Part shown: positions 26,539 through 35,000 of the stretch, piece by piece
How the letters are laid out: every line of letters begins with the position of its first letter
Position numbering within the stretch: position 1 is the stretch's first letter
Source of the DNA: Deltaproteobacteria bacterium
GTDB taxonomy: Bacteria; Myxococcota_A; Polyangia; JACPQR01
Direction of reading: 5' to 3'
Length of the DNA: 50,217 bases
NCBI GenBank assembly: GCA_016190375.1
Contig: JACPQR010000105.1
Span: 1-50,217, forward strand
Translations under genes and position numbers: made by a program
Notes under the pieces: model-generated
Seen by the model: only the letters and a program-made list of their open reading frames with translations
What the model was told of the DNA's origin: nothing
The model's database searches: none

Positions 26539-27281
26539 CTTCTACTGCCCTCGCCTCGATCCGGATCTTCTCGGCCCGAGGCAGCGCGCCTCCGGTCCGT
26601 GCCGCGGCGCGTCTGTTCGGGTCCGAGAATCGAACCGCGATCGAGGTAGCCGTCTGCTCGAATGCCTGCGTCGAGGGTGCTTGCGGGCCAGGTCATGGGT
26701 TCGTCCAGGAGGTGACCGGCAGGCGGTACGACGCGGCGGTGGCTGGGTCCGAGTCCGACATGGACGATCTCGACTCGGCCGGTCTGGTCGAGCCGGGCAC
26801 ACGACGCGGCCTGGCACTGCGCGAGGCGGCGATCCTCGTGCCGCGCGGCATGGAGGATCGGATCCGGAGCCTCGAGGACCTCGCCCTGCCCGGCACGCGC
26901 ATCGCGGTATCGACGATCGACTGCCTCCGGGGCATGTGGGAGGACGTCTGCGGCCGCGCCGACCTGATCGACGAGGTCGGCCAGAACGTCACCCTCCGCG
27001 TCGCGGGCTGCATGGCGCTCTGCGACGCGATCGTCCGTGGGCGCGTGGACGCGGCCTTCGGCTGGTCCTCGTTCGCCTGCCTGCACTCGCGAATCGTGGC
27101 CGTCGAGCTGCCGGCAGAGCTGCGCGTGCGGCGAAGGACCGTTGGCGCGGTCCTGCGGGGTGCGCAGGACGCCGTGGCCGCGATCGGGCTCGTCGATTTC
27201 ATGGCGTCGGACCGGGGCCGGGCCGTCTTCCTCGATCACGGCTGGGTGGACTCTCGGAGGGAAACGTCATGTCCGCGCTGA
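26529..27281 (+). CDS. Signal-less periplasmic-binding-protein-like domain 1 (ModA-like)
   Basis: The 250-aa protein has strand-helix order and end motifs of type II solute-binding proteins (SIRIFSARGSAPPVRAAARL at the start; VDAAFGWSSF and VDFMASDRGRAVFLDHGW near the end), closest to the ModA/oxyanion group. It has no signal peptide: the first strand begins within about 10 residues of the start. It is Cys-rich, with CSNACVEGAC (about 43-52), a TIDC segment and AGCMALC, which is unusual for the family. GGAGGTGA 8 nt upstream fixes the start, overlapping the lipoprotein gene by 10 nt. It overlaps the second binding-protein gene by 13 nt. The ligand is unknown; a thiophilic metal or oxyanion is a guess. 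Confidence 0.75.
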   Translation: MDVTSTALASIRIFSARGSAPPVRAAARLFGSENRTAIEVAVCSNACVEGACGPGHGFVQEVTGRRYDAAVAGSESDMDDLDSAGLVEPGTRRGLALREAAILVPRGMEDRIRSLEDLALPGTRIAVSTIDCLRGMWEDVCGRADLIDEVGQNVTLRVAGCMALCDAIVRGRVDAAFGWSSFACLHSRIVAVELPAELRVRRRTVGAVLRGAQDAVAAIGLVDFMASDRGRAVFLDHGWVDSRRETSCPR

Positions 27282-27952
27282 AGGTCTGGTCGGCGCTGAT
27301 CCCGGGGCTTCCGCTCCGCGCTGCGGCCGAGCGCTTCGCCGCCGAGACGGGGATCGAGGTCGACGTGCACACCGGCCTGCCCGAGACGTGGCTCGGCCGG
27401 CTTCGTGGGGGCGAGGCAGCGGACCTCGTCTGCTGCGGCGCGGAACTGCTCCTCGACCTCTACGAGGCCGAGGGGCTGGTCCTCGGAGCGTCGCGGCGAT
27501 CGCCGGGCCGGCGCTCCGCGGCGCTGGTGGTCCCGAAGGGCAACTCCGCGGGCGTCATCGGCCTCGAGGACGTCGTGCGCGCCGGCGTTCGCGTGGGCAT
27601 CGCCGTCGGCGGCTGCACGCTGGGTCTATGGGACGAGGTCGCCGCGCGCGCGGGAAGGACGGAGGCGGTGCGCGCTCGGATCAGCGCGCGGGCCAGCGGC
27701 TGTGGCGCGCTCCTGGGCCTTCTGGCCCGCCGCGAGGTGGACGTCGCGTTCGGCTGGGACAGCTTCGATCGGGTTCCTGGCTTCGACGTCGAGGTCATCC
27801 GGCTGGGCCCGGAACAGACCGTGTGGCGCTCGACGGCCGTGGGCGTCGCCCGGGCTTCGGCGAGGCCCGAGGAGGCAGGCCGCCTCGCCGACTACCTCGT
27901 CAGCCCGGCCGGGCGCGAGATCTACCGGAGCTGGGGCTGGCATGTGGACTGA
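27269..27952 (+). CDS. Signal-less periplasmic-binding-protein-like domain 2 (ModA-like)
   Basis: The 227-aa paralogue of the preceding product keeps the same fold order: LKVWSALIPGLPLRAAAERF, ADLVCCGAELLLDLYEAEGL, SAALVVPKGN, VGIAVGGCTLGLWDEVAARA, VDVAFGWDSFDR and LADYLVSPAGREIYRSWGWH. The PKGN and final AGREIY blocks are typical of ModA-like binding proteins. It also lacks a signal peptide and has Cys at LVCCG, VGGC and ASGCG. GGAGGGA 6 nt upstream sets the start at 27269. The stop overlaps the permease start by 11 nt. Two binding domains with a permease and no ABC ATPase is atypical. Confidence 0.8.
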   Translation: MSALKVWSALIPGLPLRAAAERFAAETGIEVDVHTGLPETWLGRLRGGEAADLVCCGAELLLDLYEAEGLVLGASRRSPGRRSAALVVPKGNSAGVIGLEDVVRAGVRVGIAVGGCTLGLWDEVAARAGRTEAVRARISARASGCGALLGLLARREVDVAFGWDSFDRVPGFDVEVIRLGPEQTVWRSTAVGVARASARPEEAGRLADYLVSPAGREIYRSWGWHVD

Positions 27953-28718
27953 CGTCGCCGTCGCGGCGCTGTGCGCGGTGGTGGCGTTCCTGTTCGCGAA
28001 CGTGGGGCTCGGCGGAGGGCTCCTGTACCTGCCGATCCTCGGCGCGGCCTACGCGTGGAGCCCGCCGACTCTCGTCGCACTGACGCACCTGTTCTCCGTG
28101 GCGACGCTCGCCGCGTCGGCCTGGGGCCACTGGCGCTCGGGGCTCGTGCGGGGTCGGCTCGCGATCGCGATCGGCGTGCCGATGATGCTCGCCGCGACGC
28201 TCGGCGCCCGCGCGACGCTGGGAAACGATGCCCGGACCGTCCGGTACGCCTTCGCCGTCGTCCTCTGCCTGATCGCAGGCAAGATGGTCCTTGGCCTGCG
28301 GCGCCCCAAGGTGGGTGCACCCCGGACGGGATCGCCGCGGCCGACCGCCCTCGGCCGGCGAGCTCTTCGCGTCCTGGTGCCCGCGACCGCGGTCGGGTTC
28401 CTCTCGGGAGCCGTCGGGATCGGGGGAGGCGTGCTCCTCGTCCCGATCCTGCTCTGGGGCGCCGGGCTGGGCACTCGCGAGGCCGTCGGCACCGCCGCGT
28501 TCGCGCTCGTCTGGAGCTCGTGCTCGGCTCTCGCGACCTACGCGGCAGGCGGAGCGATGGCCGTGCCAGCCGGCACCGTGGTGGCGGTGCTGGTCGCGAC
28601 CCTCGCGGGCGCGATGCTGGGCACACGCCTCGGCCTCGAGCGCCTGCGCGGCCGGCACGTCCGCGCGGGCTTCGTCGCGGTGCTCGTCATCGCCGCCGTC
28701 TCGACCGTGTGGAGGTGA
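27942..28718 (+). CDS. TauE/SafE (TSUP) family permease
   Basis: The 258-aa inner-membrane protein has about eight hydrophobic segments and the family's duplicated Gly-rich signatures, NVGLGGGLLYLPIL near residue 20 and SGAVGIGGGVLLVPILL near 150. The TSUP family moves sulfur-containing or organic anions such as sulfite, sulfoacetate or taurine-related compounds, often by export. The start ATG 27942 overlaps the second binding-protein gene, which strongly suggests joint production. The last codons overlap a 30-bp repeat shared with 22174-22203. Substrate direction cannot be told. Confidence 0.88.
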   Translation: MWTDVAVAALCAVVAFLFANVGLGGGLLYLPILGAAYAWSPPTLVALTHLFSVATLAASAWGHWRSGLVRGRLAIAIGVPMMLAATLGARATLGNDARTVRYAFAVVLCLIAGKMVLGLRRPKVGAPRTGSPRPTALGRRALRVLVPATAVGFLSGAVGIGGGVLLVPILLWGAGLGTREAVGTAAFALVWSSCSALATYAAGGAMAVPAGTVVAVLVATLAGAMLGTRLGLERLRGRHVRAGFVAVLVIAAVSTVWR

Positions 28719-29011
28719 GCCCGCTCCACGGATCGAAGCCGACCGATGAACAGCCGCCTGGGCCCGGAGTCTCTGGATGGCTCGCCTCGAGGCCGCCCTC
28801 GACCCCAGCACCGCCTGCGACCCGTTCTTCTACGCGCTCCCGGCGGAACGCTGACCTCTTGCTCGTGGCGCTGGCCCTCGCGGCCCGCGACGAGCGTGAT
28901 CCGTCTGCTGGTCGCGACTCCTCTTGCTGCCGCCGCGCTCGCCGTCGCACGCGGGGTCTCGAGGGGCGAGCAGCGCACTCACCGACGGTGAAGGCGAGCT
29001 GGTATGGTCGA
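28715..29011. pseudogene. Patchwork of duplication relics from the 22.1-kb locus
   Basis: Bases 28715-28744 match 22174-22203 at 28 of 30 positions (the end of LanC-like gene 1, VGFDP). Bases 28907-29011 match 22058-22162 at about 95 of 105 positions, covering the C-terminus LVATPFAAAALAVARG through the stop of the toroid gene and some 3' DNA. The two segments occur in swapped order compared with the source locus. No intact gene is present between the permease and 29015. Confidence 0.75.
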
Positions 29012-29014
29012 GCG

Positions 29015-30187
29015 ATGGAGTTTCCCTTGAGGAGCCTCGTTTCGTCGCAGCTCGCTGCCGTCCAGGAGAAGAGCGGCTTCACCGACACGGAGTTCCAGCT
29101 CGCGACCTTCGACGCCGCCGTGCCGATCGGTGCCGAGGCCGTGGCCGGCAGCGGCGTCGGCCTGGACCATTTCGCGGGCGAAAGGGTGCTGGCCGGGGCG
29201 CTCCTGCGCCTGACGCCCAAGGGCCACGAGCACCGCCTGGCCCTGGCCGTGACCGACCGCCGCACTGCTCTGGGAGGCTGGTCGGACATCAAGGGCAACT
29301 TCAACGGGAAGCGTTTCTCGATCCCGCACACCGAGCTGCTGAGCACGGACAGCAAGACTGGTCTGCTCTCCGCCTATCTCGGGCTCGTGACGGCGCGAGG
29401 CAAAGAGGAGGTGCCGCTGGTCAGCACGGACGGCATGAAGATGCTGGACGGGTTCTACAAGACGCTCCTCGTCCAGATCCCTCCCGAGGCGCGCGTCGAG
29501 CCTGCGACGCCGTGGCCCGCTCCTGCGCCCGACGATCCTGCCGGGGCCAGGACCGCAGCGCAGTCGCTGTGGTTCCAGGATCCGGCCGCGGCGCGCATGC
29601 TCGAGACGCTCGACGGCAACGTGCGAGCAGGGCGGATGGAGCCGGCCATCGCCGTCGATCTCGTCGGGCGCGTCGTGCTCGCGCACAGGGCTCGCGCAGG
29701 AGGTCCGGGCATGCGTGACGGCCTGTGGATCTCACCCATGAGCGCGCTGGACCTCGGCTGCACCCTCGCAGGGATTTACGGACCTCCGCGGGCGCACGGG
29801 GAGCCGCACCCTGGCGTCTACTCCGCGGACTTCGAGCTGGATCCGCGCCACGATCCGCTCCTGACTGCCCTCGACGGTCTCGGCGTCGCCAGCTACGTCG
29901 TGCTCGGGGTCGGCTTCTCGCCCACGAAGCTCATCGGCGGCGCCATCGCCGAGGCGCTGATGCGCAAGGACCTGGTGCGCCAGCTCCGATTCGTCTTCGG
30001 TGACCGGCAGGGCTTCTGCGGTTACCAGGTCCAGACTCCGGGCCGGATCTTCGAGGACCACGACGCGGCCATGGCTCACCGGCTCCATCAGACGCTCGGC
30101 CACTTCGCCTACTCCGTCCTCGAGCGCCGCTGCGCGCTCGGCTGGCAGCCGGCCTACTCGGAGCTCTTCGCGCGCCCGGCGGGCTGA
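29015..30187 (+). CDS. Unrecognised 390-aa protein
   Basis: I do not recognise the family. The protein lacks a signal peptide or membrane segment and looks cytosolic. Notable parts are KGHEHRLALAVTDRRTALGG with a following GNFNGKRFSIPHTELLSTDS, a Pro-rich break (about 155-175), and a second half with GLWISPMSALDLGCTLAGIY and VLGVGFSPTKLIGGAIAEAL. The start at 29015 follows within 4 nt of the relic segment, so part of the promoter or leader may derive from the duplicated DNA. Its 3' end overlaps the convergent MYXO-CTERM gene by 34 nt. Confidence 0.7.
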   Translation: MEFPLRSLVSSQLAAVQEKSGFTDTEFQLATFDAAVPIGAEAVAGSGVGLDHFAGERVLAGALLRLTPKGHEHRLALAVTDRRTALGGWSDIKGNFNGKRFSIPHTELLSTDSKTGLLSAYLGLVTARGKEEVPLVSTDGMKMLDGFYKTLLVQIPPEARVEPATPWPAPAPDDPAGARTAAQSLWFQDPAAARMLETLDGNVRAGRMEPAIAVDLVGRVVLAHRARAGGPGMRDGLWISPMSALDLGCTLAGIYGPPRAHGEPHPGVYSADFELDPRHDPLLTALDGLGVASYVVLGVGFSPTKLIGGAIAEALMRKDLVRQLRFVFGDRQGFCGYQVQTPGRIFEDHDAAMAHRLHQTLGHFAYSVLERRCALGWQPAYSELFARPAG

Positions 30188-31167
30188 GGGCGAGAAGGTC
30201 GGCCTGGGCGCCGCCGCACGATTCCGGCAAGCACCGCGCACGCCACCACCGCCGACGTGGCCGTGCCTCCGCGGCCGGGCGTCATCGCGCAGGAAGCGCC
30301 CTCGCCGCCGCCGTCATCGAGGTCATCGAGGTCATCGCCCTCTCCACCGTCCGTGTCCTCGAGCTCGGCATCCTCACAGCTCGCATCGAGGCGAGCGATG
30401 ATCTCGTTCGCGTCCTCGTTTCCTGCCAGGTCCACCGCGCGTACGACGTAGTCGCCGACCTGGAGGTCGAGGCGCCCGATCTCGTCGTCACCGAGAGCTC
30501 CGCCGTCGCAGTCGATGAAACCCCACAAGTTCGAGGAGTGCCCCACCGCGACCGGAGAGAGCGCCGGGCCGTCGCTGCTGTAGAGCCGATAGCGGATCGA
30601 GCCCTCCGGCCCGTCGTCGCTCGCCGGATCGTAGCTCGGCCTCGCCGTGATCACGCGGTACGGCCCGCAGCAGGCGCTCTCGTCGCATGCTGCGGCTTCA
30701 GTCCCGAAGCCCGTGAGCCCTGCGAACTCCGGCGGCTGGTCGTCCGGCGAGTCACCGGTAGTGAATCGCGAGACGACGACTGGCTCCTCCATCCTGCAAC
30801 CGAGCTCGTCGGAGCACTGGGAATCGTCGACCCAGTCGAGGACCTCGTACTGGGTCAGCGGCGCGAGCGGGGCCTCCGGCCGCGCCGTCACCACGATGCC
30901 ACCGGCGAGAGACGAGACCTCGACGGTCGCCGTAATGGCGTCGCCACCCACGGGTCGAAGCATCAGCGCTCCGGCGGTCTCGTCGTCCAGGGCGTACAAG
31001 TCGATGCCGACATAGAGGATGCGAGCCTCGGCGTTCGTGGGAACACCGGCGGAGCCATCCATCGGGACCACGTCGGCCCGGAACACCTGGGAGTAGCTGC
31101 AGGCGATGGCTGCGGTGGACGCCAGCGAGACGGCGCAGGCAACATTGATGCAGACGAGTGGGCGCAT
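30154..31167 (-). CDS. Secreted MYXO-CTERM-like protein
   Basis: The 337-aa exported protein has an N-terminal signal (MRPLVCINVACAVSLASTAA, then IACSYS). The middle is beta-rich with Ig-like character (ITATVEVSSLAGGIVVTA; LQVGDYVVRAVDLAGNED, as in fibronectin- or cadherin-like strands) and several Cys pairs. An Asp/Glu/Gly-rich linker (about 275-295) leads to SCAM, a short hydrophobic helix (ATSAVVACAVLAGIV) and RRRPGRPSR, a MYXO-CTERM-like tail. Function unknown, probably a surface or outer-membrane protein. Its 3' end overlaps the neighbour by 34 nt. Confidence 0.78.
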   Translation of the reverse strand: MRPLVCINVACAVSLASTAAIACSYSQVFRADVVPMDGSAGVPTNAEARILYVGIDLYALDDETAGALMLRPVGGDAITATVEVSSLAGGIVVTARPEAPLAPLTQYEVLDWVDDSQCSDELGCRMEEPVVVSRFTTGDSPDDQPPEFAGLTGFGTEAAACDESACCGPYRVITARPSYDPASDDGPEGSIRYRLYSSDGPALSPVAVGHSSNLWGFIDCDGGALGDDEIGRLDLQVGDYVVRAVDLAGNEDANEIIARLDASCEDAELEDTDGGEGDDLDDLDDGGGEGASCAMTPGRGGTATSAVVACAVLAGIVRRRPGRPSRPQPAGRAKSSE

Positions 31168-31515
31168 GGCGCACCGGTGGCTGCACGGTTGGTGCCAGCC
31201 GTTGTCGACCAGGCTCTCTTCGACGAGGTCGGCAGCGCGAGGCCGACCCGAGGACTCGGCGTCCGCTGGGCCGGCCCGGGGCTCGGCCGTGCTCGGACAA
31301 GCGGACGGGGCTCGCGAGCGAACCGCGGTGGGAGAGAGCGAGGTGCTCGACAGGGTGTCTTCACCGCGTCGTCGTCGGGCGTGAGCCTCGAGAGCGTCTC
31401 GTACTCGCGCTGCGCCTCCTCGAACCAGCCGTGCGCGCGGTACAGGTCGCCCAGCCGGCGCCGCGCCCAGGGATCCGGGTACGTTCGGGCGGCGGACCTG
31501 CTATCCTGAGAGCCG
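31168..31515. other. Gene-free stretch with a duplicated 114-bp TPR fragment
   Basis: The left part (31168-31361) shows no supported gene. Bases 31362-31475 are an almost exact copy (113 of 114) of 32659-32772, the TPR-coding part of the VIT protein gene. The end (31476-31515) carries a possible -10 TATCCT at 31502-31507 just before the small gene at 31516. Confidence 0.65.
31362..31475 (-). pseudogene. Duplicated fragment of the FecR-VIT-vWA-TPR gene
   Basis: The minus strand encodes DPWARRRLGDLYRAHGWF and the following EEAQREYETLSRLTPDDDAV, the same residues as in the gene at 32053-36093, with a single base difference over 114 bp. Neither flank continues the match. The near identity means the copy is recent or maintained by gene conversion. 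Confidence 0.9.
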
Positions 31516-31773
31516 ATGTCCAGCGCGAGCATGGCTCTCCGGCGTTGGCGCCGTGGCCAGGTGGCGGCCGCAGCGCGGCAGCGCGAGCTGATGAGCGATG
31601 AGGGGCCGCGCCCCGAACAGGCCGTCGCCGAGTCGCTGTCCGCCTTGAACGCGCTGGCCGACATGGGGCTGTGGCCGGGGCCTAGAGACCCCGTGTGTGA
31701 GCGCGCGGTCGAGGCGGTACGCCGCCGGTGGGCGCGCATCGAGCGACGTGCCCGGCAAGCGTGCACGAGGTGA
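31516..31773 (+). CDS. Small helical protein next to the nucleotidyltransferase remnant
   Basis: The 85-aa predicted cytosolic protein is Arg/Ala-rich and helical (ALRRWRRGQVAAAARQREL; QAVAESLSALNALADMGLWP; ERAVEAVRRRWARIERRARQ). I do not recognise a named family. It directly precedes and overlaps a nucleotidyltransferase-like frame, a layout common for toxin-antitoxin-type or accessory pairs. It seems intact although its partner is truncated. Confidence 0.58.
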   Translation: MSSASMALRRWRRGQVAAAARQRELMSDEGPRPEQAVAESLSALNALADMGLWPGPRDPVCERAVEAVRRRWARIERRARQACTR

Positions 31774-32052
31774 AGGGCTGCTGGAGGAGGCGCTCGCGGC
31801 GCTCCGCGGGGCCCTTTCTGCCGTGGGCGCCCCGTGGATGGTAATCGGCGGGATTGCCGTCATCGCGCGGGGGGTCCGGCGGCTCACCACCGACATCGAC
31901 GCTGTGGTACGAGGTGACGCCGCGAGTATCGACTCGCTCCTGCACGCCTTCTCCGCCCGACGAATCGTTCCCCGGATCCGTGGAGCCGCCGCCTTCGCGC
32001 GGAAGAACCTCGTTCTCCTCTTGCGGCACGCGCCACGCACATGGCGCCACCT
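31748..32052 (+). pseudogene. Truncated nucleotidyltransferase (AbiEii-like)
   Basis: From a GTG at 31748 the frame reads LLEEALAALRGALSAVGAPW, MVIGGIAVIARGVRRLTTDI, DAVVRGDAASIDSLLHAF and RKNLVLLLRHA. This is the N-terminal part of a minimal nucleotidyltransferase: GGxA, then a T.DID acidic pair, followed by the strand where a further Asp-containing segment should come. The expected continuation is lost near 32035; downstream codons to the stop at 32263 are antisense to the VIT gene and have no nucleotidyltransferase character. The truncated end coincides with the edge of the neighbouring gene, so recombination or insertion removed the 3' half. Confidence 0.75.
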
Positions 32053-35000
32053 TCAGGGTGCGGCGGTCGCGGGAGGTCGCAACGGGGCTACGGTGCGCAG
32101 CGCGTCGCCATCGAGGAGGACGGCGAGGCGCGTGCGGGCGCGCGTGAGCTCGAGCGGCTGGCGGAGGATGCGCTCGTTCGCGCTGCCCTCGTTCAAGAGG
32201 ACCACGAGCTCGGCGGGGAAGGTGCGCGGGTCTTCCGTCGGGCCCTGGACCTCGAAGCGGTAGCTGCCGCGCTCGCGCCGCTCGAGCAGCACGCCCTCGA
32301 CGCCAAAGGCGGCGCCGAGCTCGGGAGCGCGGTCGAGGCCCTGCGCGCCGGGGTAGCCGAGGAGGAGCTGGAGGTCCGCGTCGGGGTGCTCCCAGACGAG
32401 GAAGGCCTTGAGCTCCGGCGTGTCGCGCAGGACACCCGCGGAGCGGGTGCGCCGCATGAGCGCCGCGAGGTCGTCCTCGCGGCCTGCGCGTCTCGCCTCG
32501 TCGCGCAGACGCGCGAGCCGGACCGACAGCCACAGCCGCGCCCAGCGCGGGGCGCCGGGGTCGCCGCCCGCCTCGGCCGAGTCGGCGAGGCGCGCTTCGA
32601 GGCGCAGCGCCTCGTCCATGCGGCCCGCGCCCGCCGCCGCGGCCGAGAGGAGGAGCAGCACCGCGTCGTCGTCGGGCGTGAGCCTCGAGAGCGTCTCGTA
32701 CTCGCGCTGCGCCTCCTCGAACCAGCCGTGCGCGCGGTACAGGTCGCCCAGTCGGCGCCGCGCCCAGGGATCGGCCGGCGCGAACTCGACGATCTCCGCG
32801 AAGGCGCGCTTGGCCTCGTCGTTCTGGCGCATGCGGATGAGCATCTCGCCCACCGTGGCCCGCACGCGCGGCGAGGCGGCGGGCTCGGAGAGGAGCGCGT
32901 AGGCCGCGCGCTGCGCTTCGGCGGGCTGGCCCATCTTCTCGAACAGGAGCATGAGCCGCAGGCGCAGCTCGACGTCGTCGGGCGCGATCAGGAGGAACTG
33001 CCGCAATACCGCCAGCCGCTCGCGGTCCGTGCGAGCGTTGCGGGTCAGCCTGTCGACCGTCTCCCAGTCGACCCAGTAGCCGATCCTCAGGCCCCGGCGG
33101 ACACGCGCCAGCTCGCGCGCGTTTCGGACCGACCTGAGGATCTGGCGGCGCAGGTAGTTCTGGATGGCGTCGTCGCCCTCGAAGGCGCGGTGGAGCCCGA
33201 TGCCCGCCACCGCCCCGCCGAGCGACTTGAGCATCAGATCGAGCAGGGTGCGCCGGTCGGTCCAGCTCCCGAGCTCGCAGTCCTGAAGCGCGCGCGTCCA
33301 CATCGCCATCACGCCGTCGACGCCGCTGACGCCGCTCAGGCGCTCGCGCCACAGGCGGCGGCGGATGTCGAGGTCGAGCGTCGAGGCGCGCGAGCAGCGC
33401 CTGGCCTCGTGCAGCGGCACGATCGCGGGGTTGAAGTTGAAGACGTAGACGAAGCTCACCTGCGGCGCCTCGGGCACCGGCGGCAGGCGCATGCCGCCGA
33501 CCGATCGCGCCACGCAGCGGCCGACCTCGGCGTCGGGGACGCTCGATGACGCGATCGTCGCGGAGCCCACCTCGCCGTTCGGCTCGACGGTGACCTGCAC
33601 CTGCACCTCGCCAGACAGGTCCGGACGCGCTCGCAGCCTCGATTCGAAGCAGTGCCTCGCGCCGTCGTCGCGAGCGCCGATGGCGTTGCGGAAGAGCTCC
33701 TCGGTCGAGGCGTGGGGGCCGCCGATCATCGCGCCCACCTCCGCGCGATCGAAGGCGTCGTCCGCCGCGAAGCCGACCTCGCCGATTCCCATGTCGTCGG
33801 AGAACGGCTGCCACCGTGCGGTGGAGCGCGGCTCCCAGCGCGTGTCCCGGACGTCGGGTCGCTCGCCTGGAGGCAGCTCCGCCAACCCGCCGCCCACGAC
33901 CATGGACGTGAACGGCGTGACGAGCCCGTAGCGGACTCCGAGCTCACGGACGGCCTCGCGGCCCGCGTCCTCGAAGATCAAGTCGCCCAGCCGTTCGCTC
34001 GCCCAGCGACGCCGCAGGTCGCCCCAGTCGTCGATCTTCTCGGCCTTCAGGTCGATTCGCTGCTCGAAGGCCTTGCCCGACCGCTTGCCGCGCAGGGTGA
34101 CGACCTTGGGAAGCTCTCCGTGGACACGGCCGATGACGTTCAGGGTCTCGCCGTCCCGGACCGTCTGCCGCCGCTTCGGATAGACGCGCTCGATGGTGGT
34201 GCCCAGATCAGCCACGACGTCCGTCACGGCCGGTCGCGAGGCGTCGGCGAGGAGCGTGGAGACGGCGCGCACCGCCTCCGGCGCGTCGTCGATCCGCTGG
34301 GCGAACCCGGCGCCGCGGCAGAGCGAGGACAGGAGGTCCATGTCCGCCGTGGGGCCGATGCCGATTCCGTAGAGCCTGAAGCTGCGATCGAGCCGCGCCA
34401 GCCGTTCGTCGATCTGCCCGAAGGTCAGCTCGCCGACGGTCGGCCGCGCGTCGCCGACGTAGACGACCGAGGCGTTCGTATCGAGCGGCAGCGCGCTCAC
34501 GCCCTCGACCAGCGCCTGACCGAGATCCGTCGCTCCGCCGGTGCGCCTGCGCGCGACGGCCTCGAGGATCCGCTCGACGGCGTCGGGCTTGGCACGCTCC
34601 AGCCTCGGCCGATCGCCGACGACGGCATGTGCGCCGAGGTCCGCGGCCAGGACGGCCACGCGGTCCTTGGGCCCGAGGCCGCGCAGGATCGCCTCGACGA
34701 CCGAGCGGCCGAGCTCGAGCTCGCCGCCCTCGGTCGCCGCGGAGTCGTCGTAGAGGACCACGAGGTCCACACCCTCTGCGGGGTCTGGTCGCTCCACCGG
34801 CAGCCGGAGGTACAGGTAGTCCTGGTCGCCGCCGACCGCGGGGCCGCCCTCGCCCGAGGCGCGCACGGCGACCATGTGAGGGCCCTTCTTCTCCGCGCCG
34901 TCGCCCACGAGGTCCAGGTAGAAGTCCGACCTCGGACGGAAGTCGCTCTTTCGCAGACGGACGAACGATCCCTCCGCGCGCGCGCCCATCCCGGCCTGCA

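Noticed and set aside
27971..29014. Upstream extension of the 29015 gene
   Set aside because: The extension is the permease gene read in another frame plus duplication relics.
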